Origin: Isoetes taiwanensis
Lineage: Eukaryota; Streptophyta; Lycopodiopsida; Isoetales; Isoetaceae
Assembly (NCBI GenBank): GCA_021234155.1
Contig: JAJEKV010000039.1
Coordinates: 10,801,077-10,865,076, forward strand
Length of the DNA stretch: 64,000 nucleotides
Reading direction: 5' to 3'
Shown here: piece after piece, positions 12,351 through 22,301 of the stretch
How the letters are laid out: every line of letters begins with the position of its first letter
Numbering within the stretch: the stretch's first letter is position 1
The notes under the pieces: model-generated
The model's database searches: none
What the model was told of the DNA's origin: nothing
The model's input: only the letters and a program-made list of their open reading frames with translations
Made by a program: the position numbers and the translations under genes

Positions 12351-12762
12351 ATGCCACGCTTCAAGCTCACAGTTGACCTAAAGACACTAAATGTCTACCA
12401 TCTCTTCTGTGTGTTAGTAGACCACCTGGGTGAGGACCATAGTGAGATTGACGTGGTCCTTGATTTGTTTGTTAAGCATTTCACTGAGAACCGTCACATC
12501 CCATTCCCTATTTTTCACTTCAATGAGAGGTTTCTCGTGAAGTTAAAGTTGCTAACCAACCTTACACCATCGTGGAGCAGCCAGACCGAGCTTTTGCCTT
12601 CGTCAAGTTTTACCCCTCGCCTACCCCTGAGGAAAATCCCGATGACCACATTAGAACTGAGGCCCAAAGAATCATGCACATGGCTAGGCAATAGCTAGTG
12701 GCCTCCCAGAAGCGCGTGCCAACAGTTTTTACTACCTTGGTAGAGGCCATGTACTTATACGC
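12351..12762 (+). pseudogene. N-terminal part of the H3-fusion accessory gene, broken
   Basis: An open frame starting at the ATG at 12351 (MPRFKLTVDLKTLNVYHLF…) runs about 68 codons. The coding signal then moves to a second frame near 12554 (YTIVEQPDRAFAFVKFYP…), meets a TAG near 12690, and continues in that frame as [20 protein letters not shown]. From about 12763 the third frame takes over and runs open to 13623. The simplest reading is one ancestral gene of roughly 420 codons with two frameshifts and one stop. I recognise no known domain in this N-terminal part. It is not gag: gag of this family starts at the MVNIDGAR motif further downstream. Confidence 0.55.
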
Positions 12763-13623
12763 ATGGACCACTACTATCTTCCTCCATTTCATTGGAATGC
12801 TGAGCAGAATAGCTTCATCTTTGAGAATGCATTACCTAGCTTCACACAAGACCGCATGGACCTCGTGCAAGCTGACATGCGAGCTTACCCGGACCGGTAC
12901 CATACGGAGCTTGCCAGGCGAGTACAAGCGCGCTTAAACAAGGAAGCCCAGGATGCTGAGAAGGAGAGGCTCCGTAAGGAACAGGAGGATGCTCAAAACC
13001 AGCAGGAAGGGGACCAGCAAGTTGATCAGCAGGGGGATCAGAATGTTGACCAGCAGGGGGATCAAAATGTTGACCAGTACATAGATCAACATGTAGATCA
13101 GGGCGGAGGCAAGAATAGGAAGAATAGGGAGTGGGGTAATAGGAAGAGGAATAATACAAAACCCGTAAAGGGGGGTGTAGATTACAAGACCCGCTTGCAG
13201 AAGAATGCCACCATTGCCAAGAAGACATCGGCTCAGAGACGGGAGCAAATCGTTCGGCGGGCAAAGTATCTGACAACCGGCGGGAAATCCATCACATTAT
13301 TGAAGCAAACCGTCAAGCCGCGGAAGCCCCATAGATTTCGACCGGGCACGGTAGCTCTTCGAGAGATACGTAAGTATCAGAAGACTACTGAGCCATTGAT
13401 TCGTCGGCTCCCTTTTCAGCGGCTTGTTCGGGAAATTGCCCATGAATTTAAAACCGATCTGAGGTTCCAAGCCTTTGCAATCCTCGCACTCCAGGAGGCT
13501 GCCGAGGCTTACCTCATAGAGATTTTGAACGACGCCAACCTCTGCGCCATACATGCAAAGAGGGTTACCATAATGCCCAAGGACCTCCAGCTAGCACGAA
13601 GGATCCGAGGGGAGTTTCGGTGA
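12763..13623 (+). CDS. Retrotransposon-encoded protein with C-terminal histone H3 fold
   Basis: Open frame of 286 codons inside element A, downstream of its PBS. Residues 88-113 are Gln/Asp-rich repeats (QGDQNVDQ units). Residues 125-187 are very basic, with a faint H3-tail resemblance (TTGGKS; KPRKPHR). Residues 189-286 are a complete histone H3 core: [18 protein letters not shown] (alpha-N), [20 protein letters not shown] (alpha-1 and loop 1), [20 protein letters not shown] (alpha-2) and [20 protein letters not shown] (alpha-3). Loop 1 has canonical length, so it resembles replication-type H3 rather than CENH3. Differences from plant H3 are mostly conservative (S/T, V/I, D/E), with changes at the SS pair before alpha-2 (AF) and at the end (EFR). 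There is no stop in the fold. The H3 tail is not at a free N-terminus. The role is unknown; it could enter nucleosomes, bind H4 or chaperones, or package or target the element. Confidence 0.85.
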   Translation: MDHYYLPPFHWNAEQNSFIFENALPSFTQDRMDLVQADMRAYPDRYHTELARRVQARLNKEAQDAEKERLRKEQEDAQNQQEGDQQVDQQGDQNVDQQGDQNVDQYIDQHVDQGGGKNRKNREWGNRKRNNTKPVKGGVDYKTRLQKNATIAKKTSAQRREQIVRRAKYLTTGGKSITLLKQTVKPRKPHRFRPGTVALREIRKYQKTTEPLIRRLPFQRLVREIAHEFKTDLRFQAFAILALQEAAEAYLIEILNDANLCAIHAKRVTIMPKDLQLARRIRGEFR

Positions 13624-13801
13624 CTAGGTGACTTTCTTTCTTCTGTTGTAAAATTATTGTGAACTTATCTATGTAAAATATTCTCATTTTGAAGTTGTAA
13701 ATATAAAAATGTCTTTTTCCGCCACTTGGTGTGAATTTAAACGTAAAATTATTAATTAAATAATAATTTTTAATAATAATTTCGGGAAACGTGCCGAAAA
13801 G

Positions 13802-13832
13802 TATAAAGCCCCTTTTTGGCCCATTAGGGTTT
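13802..13832 (+). promoter_or_regulatory. Promoter-like motif cluster upstream of the accessory acidic gene
   Basis: In the 264-bp gap between the H3-fusion gene and the next accessory gene lie TATAAAG (13802-13808), GGCCCA (13818-13823, a site-II-like TGGGCC core) and TTAGGGTTT (13824-13832, complement of the AAACCCTAA telo-box). About 55 bp of pyrimidine-rich leader follow, then the ATG at 13888. This combination is typical of plant promoters of growth and translation genes. Whether it drives transcription here is inference. Confidence 0.5.
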
Positions 13833-13887
13833 CATTTTCCTTCTTGCTTTCAGCGTTTTCCTTCTCCTCCCTTGCGCCTTCATCCTC

Positions 13888-15012
13888 ATGGCTCGCGCAA
13901 CCCTTCAGCAATGGTATTTGGATGGGGAACACTGGGACCCTGCGGTCCCCTTTGATCTTCTTCACCCTTATCTCCTCCAGCAAGTAGACTTCATCTCTAA
14001 CATGCAGGCGCATCCCGATTATGCCGCCTTCCTTCAGTTCTACTGTGAAGAGATTGTACCTGCATGTGTCTACAACGAGGATGATTCGCAGCTCTACCTC
14101 GACTTCCACACCCTGCTCCAGATGTTAGGGGGTGATGAGCATGCCCGGAATGTCATTAAGGGCATAAGGAGGCGAGGGACTGACCTCCCCATAGTCACAA
14201 TAGATCGGGAAGCTTGTTTCGAGGCCCGATTTGCACTGGCCATCATTATGGACCAGTATATTGAGGACGAGGAGATAGCTGCTGAGCATTCTTCTACGCC
14301 TGTACCTCCTGACCCGGAAGACGACGAAGTCGTCGACGAGCAGGATTTTGCACGGTGGAAGGAGTTAGCCACCGAGGCGCCCGTAGGAAGAGATAAAGCC
14401 CTCAAACTCGAAGGGCTCAACCTCCTTCCTACCGTACTCTTGAGTAACCAAGAGTACCTGATTCTAGAGGACATTATATGGGCCTACCGCGTTATTGCTG
14501 ATATGCGGGGCCACAAAAAGATAGAGGTCCTCTATGATCTTGCCGAGTACTGCCAGGATGACTTCCTTGACTTTACAACGCCCGTTGTGCATCCGCCACA
14601 AGTCAAGGACTTGTTAGCATACCGGCCAGAAGAATTAGAGCCCGTTGAGGCCCTTTCGTCACTTCGGCAGTTCTTATTGACTGATACACCCCAGCCTCCG
14701 GAGGAGCATTTTGCAGCTCAGATACGGCCTCCTCCTGCAGATCAGCCATTACAGATCACCATGGGAGGGGTGGATCAAGAGGAAGAAGACCTTTGGGATA
14801 CCAAGGTAAGTCTTAGGGATGATAAAGAAGAAGCAGAGCAGGAGAAGATCCCCGTTAACTTGGAAAAGGAAGCGGAGACCTCCAGGGATCCCCAAATTAG
14901 GGCAATGGGCAACCATGTGACCCGATTCTTCCTTTCAGTTTTCCGGCAAGGTGAGGTCCTATTCTTCTCCAAGAACCTGGGGCCTTCTTCTGAAGCATCT
15001 CCTCATCATTAG
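13888..15012 (+). CDS. Accessory acidic protein of element A, unknown family (374 aa)
   Basis: Long open frame starting MARATLQQWYLDGEHWDP. I recognise no domain. It is rich in Asp and Glu in several blocks (EDDEVVDEQDF; QEEEDLWD) and has a hydrophobic block near the end (GNHVTRFFLSVFRQGEVLFF). A homologue lies in element B (25410-24824), whose KCHITRFFLSAFTSRQVLFF aligns with that block, so it is a family gene. In A the C-terminal part is shortened: after GPSSEAS the frame jumps into sequence that B has much further downstream, and the frame ends at HH. Its position directly after the H3-fusion gene and its acidity allow the guess that it partners the H3-like protein, but there is no homology to a known histone chaperone. 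Confidence 0.6.
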   Translation: MARATLQQWYLDGEHWDPAVPFDLLHPYLLQQVDFISNMQAHPDYAAFLQFYCEEIVPACVYNEDDSQLYLDFHTLLQMLGGDEHARNVIKGIRRRGTDLPIVTIDREACFEARFALAIIMDQYIEDEEIAAEHSSTPVPPDPEDDEVVDEQDFARWKELATEAPVGRDKALKLEGLNLLPTVLLSNQEYLILEDIIWAYRVIADMRGHKKIEVLYDLAEYCQDDFLDFTTPVVHPPQVKDLLAYRPEELEPVEALSSLRQFLLTDTPQPPEEHFAAQIRPPPADQPLQITMGGVDQEEEDLWDTKVSLRDDKEEAEQEKIPVNLEKEAETSRDPQIRAMGNHVTRFFLSVFRQGEVLFFSKNLGPSSEASPHH

Positions 15013-15126
15013 TCCCACCTTGGACTACCAGCATGTTATTATCCAGGCATGGGCTCGCTACAAGGTAGTAAGGGCCGTACGGGAGAGCGTCCGCTATTCC
15101 ATCCTTTACCCTTTTGCGCAGCCCTA
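15000..15126 (+). pseudogene. C-terminal remnant of the accessory acidic gene (element A)
   Basis: Frame-shifted continuation coding SPTLDYQHVIIQAWARYKVV and RAVRESVRYSILYPFAQP before a stop. It is almost identical to the end of element B's second accessory block (24138-24425). It shows that A lost several hundred bases between this block and the one ending at 15012. Confidence 0.65.
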
Positions 15127-15277
15127 GGCCTAATCTCTTCAGCTTTTCTTCTATAACTAGGTATGTGTTGACTAAAAGTTATCTAATGTACAGCCTTAAG
15201 GCTAGATATGTGTGTAATCACTACCTCTGTACTATGTAACCTTAAGTTTGTTAAAGATATATTTCCCATGTAACTAC

Positions 15278-15283
<6 letters not shown>

Positions 15284-15315
<32 letters not shown>

Positions 15316-16733
15316 AATGAAGCTTTTTAATCATTAATTATGGAGAATAAGTACAAAATATAAATATTGCATGACAATGATGTCAGCAACATAAAGAGTT
15401 TAACATTTGGATATGATAAAATCCAAACAAAATAAAGAGAGCCATCAAGAGTAATAAAGTTTTAAATAGTGACAACATAATAAGACCATTTAAGTAGTAG
15501 TTAGTGATGTCCAGCTGCTATGATGGATAGAATGGAACTTGGAACAGCAGCATTTTTGTAAGGTAGCAAAATCTGGAATCATTTTACTGGTGAAGCCAGA
15601 AACAATTCGTGTAGATTCCCTGAGCCAATAATCTGCACAAAACAGCAAATCTAAAGGAAAATGAGGCAGATGTCAAAAGTTATATGTGTCAAGATAATGG
15701 AAATGATCTCTGAAATGTGGAATGAGGATAGGAATGAAGTTCTTTCCCCAATCAACAAGCTCAATCAGCCTTGTAGAGTTACATGTGGAATACAAATGGA
15801 TCATGGTGCCATAGCAATCTGCCCAACCCCTGTGATAGTAATAGCATTCTCTATAGAATTCAAATTGCCTGTCTGTCATATCCATACTGTTAGCATGCAT
15901 GAACCACCAGAGCACATACATGAGCTGAGTTTCTTTGCAAAATTCCTTTGCCCATTCAATCTCCCTATTTGGGATGTCACTGATGTTTTCATATAGTTTC
16001 CCTTTTACTTGACCTGTCCAAAAACTGTAATCAGTCTGTGTTTGCACTTGATTCTGTACTCTTGGCTGTTCTATCATTGGTAGGCCGATGTATTTGGAGG
16101 CTTCCACATCATCAAAGTGTAGGTCAAGCTTATACTTGCAGTTCCAGAGGTATTCTATCAAAAACAGATTCAGAGTTAGTAATGATTTCATGGCAATAAA
16201 GCTTAAATAATTTGAAATACCCAGCAAATTGTCCTAAAGACATCCAATTGTGATCAAAATTTGCATCCTCATATTTATTTCTATGAGCTGTTGCTGTGAT
16301 TTCAATATCAAACATAACTTGAAGTTTAATCCAGATAGTAGCTTGATTGTGACCACCATGTAGAACTCTATTCCTGTGCTTCCATATGTTCCACAAAGCT
16401 ATAAAGCATAAAGTATTTTTAAGAGGATTATTATTCATCATAAAGTTCAGAATAGTGGCAGGCCTTTGTAAATTAAAATTCACCTCAAACCATGTCCAGA
16501 AGTTATGCAGTTTAGGACATATAAAAATATGCTCCATGGATTCAGAAATGCCACAACCTAGAAGACATAAAGGGGAAGCCTGAGATTGATTATTCTGGTG
16601 TCTGCATATGTCCTGAAGATTAGGAACACTTTTATTGGCAATTAACCAATTGAAATAGGAGATTTTGGGGGCACAATAGGAATTCCAAATGTTTCTAAAC
16701 AGCTCTTTCTCTTCTAGCTCAGAAATGTTCCAG
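15284..16733 (-). mobile_element. 5'-truncated LINE (minus) inserted in element A
   Basis: A T-run at about 15284-15310 is the poly(A) tail of a minus-strand LINE. Reading leftward from 16730, the frame gives LFRNIWNSYCAPKISYFNWL, then SPLCLLGCGISESMEHIFIC. This is the zinc-binding module found at the C-terminus of plant LINE reverse transcriptases. An open frame (16537-16130) and another of 184 codons (16227-15673) follow. The RT itself is absent, so the copy is 5'-truncated. Possible target duplications are GTAACTACTGCC (left) and GTAATTACCTGCC (right, near 16734), which is imperfect. Removing it rejoins accessory-gene 3' sequence to the AATAAAGACC block that element B has uninterrupted. 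Confidence 0.7.
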
Positions 16734-16755
16734 TAATTACCTGCCTTGACTTAAT

Positions 16756-16761
16756 AATAAA
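16756..16761 (+). terminator. AATAAA between accessory genes and gag (element A)
   Basis: AATAAA in the context TAATAATAAAGACCT lies about 110 bp before the gag start codon. Element B has the same motif in the same relative place (minus, 23997-23992, context ATAATAAAGATCT). Conservation in two copies suggests a polyadenylation signal ending an accessory transcript before gag. Confidence 0.4.
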
Positions 16762-16871
16762 GACCTTTTCTTTCATTCTCTTGTATTGTCTTTACTATTA
16801 TTTCCTAGCACTACTTAAATTGATCTTCTTGGTGACACTTGGTATCACAATGAGTCTCCTTATACCTTCTT

Positions 16872-16897
16872 ATGGTCAATATAGACGGTGCACGTAA
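16872..16897 (+). pseudogene. Start of element A gag, cut by insertion of element B
   Basis: The 26 bases from the ATG at 16872 code MVNIDGAR and part of the next codon. They are identical to the gag start of element B (23885). The LTR of B begins at the next base. The last five bases, CGTAA, would be one copy of B's target duplication. Confidence 0.8.
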
Positions 16898-18525
16898 TGT
16901 GACGCTCCCTGAATATATACGACACCCGGCCGTATATATACGGGGACTTTCCCCTCCCATGGCAACCATCTCGCCATGAGCAGGGCCCTCCGTCTAGCCC
17001 GGGCCATCCGTAAAGAGATGCCCGAGTGAAGGACACGGAGGTGTCATTCGGCCCACGCCTTCAATGGGACTCCTAAGTCGCGGAAGCGTGAACACATGTT
17101 AGCACACAGCATAAATATATATAAATAACCACCACGAAGGGTGGCACATCCATCCAAGTACTAGCGGCAAAGAATATGCATCTAATCCTAAGGAAAACAC
17201 CCCAAACCCCAGGTTCTACCCCGGTTCAGACGCCTGTGAGGATGACTGACGGCTCGGTCTCAAGAGATCAACAGACAGAGATATAACCTGGCGTTGGCTG
17301 GCATAGAACATCAGCTAGGGTTGACCACTCCATCCACCCCTCCTGTGCACACTTTGCAGATGGTTCGATTCATGCTATGGCATCGCTATAGCCTTCCGGA
17401 GATGCAAACTCAAGGTATCACCCTTCGAGCCTACTCCAGGGTTCATGAAGCCCGGCCCGACGAGGCAGGTCGTGGAAGCGCCCCTTCCGTGATCGCAGCG
17501 GGTTCCATGGGTGAGCTAGAGAATACGTGCCGCATCAGCGACCCCCGCATCCATACCCGACTTAGTCACCCTAAATCTACTCAAAGTGCAGTGTGCCCCA
17601 TACGGGTCACACCTCTCGCACCCGTGGGAGTGTCGGACCCATACCCGCCCTCTACGTGGACGGCCATCGCCTAGCCCAATCGTAGGAGTCTCAGAGCCTT
17701 TTATGCTCGTGCAAGACCCCCACCCCCGCTTCACCACTGCGTCCCTTCTCTGGTGTTAAGCCATTCCATAGCATATATGACCCGGTGGTCTCCTGTACAC
17801 AGGCCACATCTAATGGGAAATACAGGGATCTACCTAGGAGCATACTACTACACATGGCTCAGAGGTCTCTCCCCCCCTTATTTCCCCGTTTTCAAGAGCA
17901 ATACTTATGCAAAGAACTATCAATCCATCATTCATGAGCAAGTATCGAGTCAGAGATAAAGAGAACTCACCTTTGCAATCAAGGGTTAGTTCCTACAACT
18001 AAAGCACAGAGAGAACAGAAGAAATGAACACAACAAGTGCCCAACAGGGGCGCTACTCTAGAACATCAAGCTACACGAACCACCCACCTGAGTTCCTGCT
18101 AGATCCATTGTCATTTGGTAGCTCCATCCTCTCTGGACTTGGCGCTCTATACTGGGTACACAGGTAATTTGGCGCTCAGCAAGGGTGGGCGCTCAGCTGC
18201 TGCTCCTCTTGGTCGATTATGGTGTCAATTAGGGATAGGGGTCAAGTTGATGACCCAAATTGGAATTCCCCATGCTGGCCAATCGAGTTAGGCCAGGTGG
18301 CGCTCTCCTAAATAGCCAATTAGCCCAATTCAAATAATTGGATAATTATCCTTTACTAATTTAATTTAGCATAGCTAAATTAAACCCTTTTAGGTCAACC
18401 CCCTAAGACAAAATACCCCAGGGTGGCGTACCTTTACTGGTGACGTGTTAGTATATTTATACGTATACCATATAAATACGTTACATATACCATATAAATA
18501 CCGTATAAATACTTGGAACGTCACA
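16898..18525 (-). repeat. 3' LTR of element B (1,628 bp)
   Basis: Reverse complement of the element A LTR. On the plus strand it starts TGTGACGCTCCCTGAA and ends CTTGGAACGTCACA. A polypurine tract sits just outside its right end, which makes it the 3' LTR of the minus-strand element. Confidence 0.9.
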
Positions 18526-18539
18526 TTCTCCCCCCCTTA
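18526..18539 (-). promoter_or_regulatory. Polypurine tract of element B
   Basis: Read on the minus strand, TAAGGGGGGGAGAA lies directly before the LTR start TGTGACG. This is the plus-strand DNA primer site expected next to a 3' LTR. Confidence 0.85.
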
Positions 18540-19120
18540 GAAATAATGCTGTCCTCAGCATTGGGGTTAGTTTACCCAAGAACTGAAATAAGAGAAAGTA
18601 TATTTAAGAAAGGAAAGTAATTCTTTATTTCGGACAGTAATACATTGAAGTTTGAAATATATCATAGTTTAGGCACCAAGGTGCATTTCACAGACTTATC
18701 ATTAAAGAAAGTTTAAGGACCGAGGTCCAATTTTCAAAACATCATAATGGCAAAGAAAAACAACACATGTAGACAACATGAAACTGAAAAAGTCGGGCCA
18801 TCAGCAACGCTCTATACATGGCCTGCACATGTCAATATATCAATATATATCAATAATATAAGTAGGTTGTGGTTGAAGGGCCCACCCCCTATAATAAATA
18901 AAAGAAACCCCTATCTACAAGGGAACCTATCATGTCTATGGTTTGCAATTCATTGCGGCATAAGGAATGGTCAAGTTCCCATTATAGCCGAGATGAACGC
19001 AGCCTATTAATTACATGCTTCCCAAGCAATTCGTGGTCATGTCAACATCAACAATACACCACGTCATAGAGAACACAAAGGTGATCTCATCATCGGTAAC
19101 TATTATTACTTACGATGCAT
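18540..19120 (-). other. 3' untranslated region of element B
   Basis: Internal sequence between the end of the chromodomain frame and the polypurine tract. It is AT-rich with a CAATATATCAATATATATC tract near 18835. No coding signal is seen. Confidence 0.6.
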
Positions 19121-19268
19121 CTACCCCTCTAGAGCGTTACTCTTGGCAATCAAGCTTCCAAGCTTACCGCCAGCTGCGGGGTTGATAGCATCATTGATGG
19201 TGCGGCCTTGAGAGTCCCGCATGAAGTCCGGATAGTGTTTCTCAAGATCTATCTTCATCACCCAAGTA
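19121..19268 (-). pseudogene. Chromodomain second half and C-terminal tail, out of frame (element B)
   Basis: [17 protein letters not shown] continues the chromodomain that starts at the end of the pol frame ([20 protein letters not shown], then WKHLP). The two halves lie in different frames around 19267-19270. A small deletion has removed the two or so residues expected between WKHLP and DATW. A tail of about 30 codons follows. Chromodomains of this class bind methylated histone H3 tails and steer integration to heterochromatin. Confidence 0.75.
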
Positions 19269-21884
19269 GCATCCTGGTAAGTGTTTCCACTTAACCAAGT
19301 ATTGCAACATTTGAGTCCTTCTGGTTTGTTTATAAGCTCGATCAAGAAGAGCTTCAGGCACTATCTCCAATTGCTCCTCTGTCATTTCTAGGAGGGTTGG
19401 GGTGTCCAAAACCTCCTCTGGATCAGGGGTGTGTTGCTTCAGAAGACTCACGTGAAAGACCTTGTGGATCTTCAAGTGGGGTGGCAAATCCAAACGATAT
19501 GCCTGTTCTCCAATACGTTCAGTGATTCTGAACGGCCCAGCCCATCTGGGTGCCAGCTTCTTGCAGTTACCAATTTTAAGCTTGGCTTGTTTTATTTTGA
19601 TCTTGAGCCAAACTGATTCGCCCACCTGAAAGACTCGTGGGGTTCTATGCTTATCTGCGACACTCTTCTGACGACTGCGTGCAGCCAATAAGTAACCGCG
19701 AACTTCTTCAACTAAAGCTTGCATTTCCAAGAGGAGTTTTTGAGAAACCTCCACCTTAGAAACGGGATTGTGCCATGTGTCTGGAGTAAGGCATTGATAA
19801 CCATAATTCATCATGAAGGGAGACATTCTGGAAGACTCCTGTTTCATGCTATTATAGGCAAATTCGACCAAGTAAATATAGTCAGTCCATTGTGATTGTT
19901 TACTCCACACATAACTTCGTAGCATATCCTCTATAATGCGATTTGTACGTTCTGTCTGACCATCCGTCTGAGGATGATATGCCGTACTCATAGCAAGCTT
20001 GGTTTGGATGGTGGTAAAGAAATCTTTCCAGAATGCACTTACAAACTTGGGATCCCTGTCGGATACTATAACTCGTGGCATTCCATGCAATCTGAAGATC
20101 TCCTTTGTGAACAGCAAAGCAGTATCGAAAGCTGTATCCGTGGTACGACATGGCAAGAAATGAGCCATCTTGGATAATTTGTCGACCACTACCATCAATG
20201 CATCATAACCACGGAGAGTACGTGGAAGGCCCACAATAAAGTCCATGGTTATCACTTCCCATTTGGCATTGGGCACGTCTAGAGGTTGCAATTCCCCCGG
20301 GATCCGCAACTGCTCAGCCTTGGTCTGCTGACACACCTGACACTGCTTAATATACCTGGCAATGTCCTTCTTCATAGAAGGCCAGAAATAACTGGAGCGG
20401 ATCTTGAAATAGATTTTCATGAAACCTGCATGTCCCGCTATAGGGCTGTTGTGTGTGTCATGCAGAATAAGCTTACGTACTCCTGAAGTTTCAGGTACAC
20501 ATAACTTATCTTTGTGGTATAAGAAATTACCCTCTTTCTTATATGACCGGAAAGCTTCACGTTCCTTATCTGTGCGTGCCTCCTTAGCGAGACTATTCCA
20601 CACATCTCGGAACTCTGGATCTGTGGCTAAGGTCTGTTCTATCTGCTTCCCAAACTCACTGGTGAGCGTGGAAATTGAATTACAATGGGTTCGCGTTAGC
20701 AGGGGATGGCGTGACAATGCATCGGCAACCACATTGTGTTTCCCAGGCTTATACATAATCTCAAAATCATACTCCTCCAAAAATTCCATCCATCTTCTCT
20801 GACGGAGGTTGAGATTTGGCTGGGTCGATAGATAACGGAGACTCTGATGATCGGTATCAAGGCGGAATCTTCTACCGAGAAGGTAGTGCCTCCATATTCG
20901 CAAAGCACGAACGACAGCCAACAATTCCTGATCATGGGTAGGGTAGCGCTGTTCTGTCTCATTCATCTTCTTAGAATCGTATGTTATAACCCTTTCGTCT
21001 TGCATGAGAACTCCGCCTGTAGCAATTTTACTAGCATCTGTTGCTACTATCTTGTCCTTTTCCGGGTCCGGCAATGTGAGGACTGGTGCTGATGTCAAGG
21101 CATCCTTAAGTTTCTGAAAACTGTCTTGGACCTTTGCTTTCCAATGTTCCATCCAATCCTTGACTTTCTCATGCTTTGTAAGGTCAGTAAGAGGTGCTGC
21201 AATTTTTGCAAAATCCTTAACAAATTTCCGGTAATATCCTGCCAATCCCAGGAAACTTCGGACCTCTGACACATTACAAGGAATGGGCCAATCCTTGACT
21301 GCTTCTATTTTTGCTGGATCCGTAGCAATTCCTTCGGCTGAAATAACATGGCCTAAATAGTCCACCTTTGGAGTGGCAAATTTGCACTTAGAGAACTTGG
21401 CAAAGAACTGGTGACGTCTTAACTTTTGTAGGACCAAGCGAAGATGGGCCTCATGCTCCTCTAGAGTTAAACTATAGATGAGAATGTCATCAAAGAAAAT
21501 AACAACAAAGTCATCCAAGTATTGGCGGAAGACATCATTCATTAACCGCATAAAAGTTGCGGGAGCATTAGTTAATCCAAAAGGCATGACGGTAAACTCA
21601 TAATGCCCATATCTGGTGCGAAAAGCAGATTTATGGATGTCCTCCTCCTTAATCCTTATTTGATGATATCCGGAGCGTAAATCGATCTTTGAGAAATACT
21701 TGGCCCCTTGCAACTGATCCATTAGATCATCTGCCCTAGGCAAAGCATAGCGATTTTTGATGGTATGCTTGTTGAGCTGCCGATAGTCAATACACATCCT
21801 CAAGGAGCCATCCTTCTTCTTAACAAAAAGGATAGGAGCGCCAAAAGGCGAAACGCTAGGACGAATGAAACCTAGGTTTAATAA
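19242..21884 (-). CDS. Element B pol: reverse transcriptase, RNase H, integrase
   Basis: The region is open from the codon after the TAG at 21887-21885 to 19242; the first Met in frame is at 21803. [39 protein letters not shown] and the catalytic FFDDILIYS box. RNase [13 protein letters not shown] and TDHQSLRYL. Integrase: HHCC zinc finger ([20 protein letters not shown] and CQVCQQTK), then a D,D-E core in [24 protein letters not shown] and [18 protein letters not shown] module ([13 protein letters not shown]) and the first half of a chromodomain end the frame. The catalytic residues look intact, but upstream and downstream lesions make the polyprotein non-functional. This is a plant Ty3/gypsy chromovirus pol. 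Confidence 0.9.
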   Translation of the reverse strand, partial: LLNLGFIRPSVSPFGAPILFVKKKDGSLRMCIDYRQLNKHTIKNRYALPRADDLMDQLQGAKYFSKIDLRSGYHQIRIKEEDIHKSAFRTRYGHYEFTVMPFGLTNAPATFMRLMNDVFRQYLDDFVVIFFDDILIYSLTLEEHEAHLRLVLQKLRRHQFFAKFSKCKFATPKVDYLGHVISAEGIATDPAKIEAVKDWPIPCNVSEVRSFLGLAGYYRKFVKDFAKIAAPLTDLTKHEKVKDWMEHWKAKVQDSFQKLKDALTSAPVLTLPDPEKDKIVATDASKIATGGVLMQDERVITYDSKKMNETEQRYPTHDQELLAVVRALRIWRHYLLGRRFRLDTDHQSLRYLSTQPNLNLRQRRWMEFLEEYDFEIMYKPGKHNVVADALSRHPLLTRTHCNSISTLTSEFGKQIEQTLATDPEFRDVWNSLAKEARTDKEREAFRSYKKEGNFLYHKDKLCVPETSGVRKLILHDTHNSPIAGHAGFMKIYFKIRSSYFWPSMKKDIARYIKQCQVCQQTKAEQLRIPGELQPLDVPNAKWEVITMDFIVGLPRTLRGYDALMVVVDKLSKMAHFLPCRTTDTAFDTALLFTKEIFRLHGMPRVIVSDRDPKFVSAFWKDFFTTIQTKLAMSTAYHPQTDGQTERTNRIIEDMLRSYVWSKQSQWTDYIYLVEFAYNSMKQESSRMSPFMMNYGYQCLTPDTWHNPVSKVEVSQKLLLEMQALVEEVRGYLLAARSRQKSVADKHRTPRVFQVGESVWLKIKIKQAKLKIGNCKKLAPRWAGPFRITERIGEQAYRLDLPPHLKIHKVFHVSLLKQHTPDPEEVLDTPTLLEMTEEQLEIVPEALLDRAYKQTRRTQMLQYLVKWKHLPGCYLGDEDRS

Positions 21885-22301
21885 CTCCTAAAGTTGCTTT
21901 TTAAGCTCTGCCAATTCAGGGGGACTCATACGGTACGGGGCCTTACTGGTAGGCTTAGTACCTGGTTCTAAGGCTATTTCACATTCTACTCCTCTAAAAG
22001 GAGGAAGTTTCTGGATCTCATCTGGGAAAAGATCGCTAAATTCTCGGAGAAGTTTAGCAATGCCCTCTGGCAAGGTATCAATTACTTGCTTCTGTTTAGC
22101 ATCTGACTCAATGGATGCAAGTCTGAACTTATCCTTACGTATAGCCTTATCTAACTGCCTGATGGTCATAGACTGCATAATGGGGTTTAAGGAGTCACCT
22201 TTTATAGTCACGCGGGCTCCATTAGCTGCGTTGAAGGTAACCTCTCGTTTCTTGCAGTCTATATTGGCCTTTTGCAGATGCCAAGAATTCCATACCAACA
22301 A
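21885..22301 (-). pseudogene. Element B protease-RT linker, ended by a TAG
   Basis: Open frame coding the segment between protease and RT, with [31 protein letters not shown] and the start of RT ([17 protein letters not shown]). It ends at a TAG at 21887-21885 exactly where the RT frame should continue ([12 protein letters not shown] follows in the same frame). One base change restores continuity, so this is a point nonsense mutation. A frameshift near 22280 separates it from the protease frame. Confidence 0.75.

Noticed and set aside
12842-13276. Antisense open frames over the H3-fusion gene
   Set aside because: Composition is the mirror of the Gln/Asp repeats; no independent support.
12763-13623. 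CENH3 (centromeric H3) identity for the histone domain
   Set aside because: Loop 1 has canonical length and the alpha-2/alpha-3 blocks follow replication-type H3; CENH3 hallmarks are missing.
12900-13650. Processed host H3 pseudogene inserted by a LINE
   Set aside because: The frame is continuous with a long non-histone N-terminal region, with no A-run after 13623 and no flanking duplication seen. Not fully excluded, so kept as a refutation test.
13824-13832. Telomeric repeat
   Set aside because: Only one TTAGGGTTT unit, in a promoter-like setting; no array.
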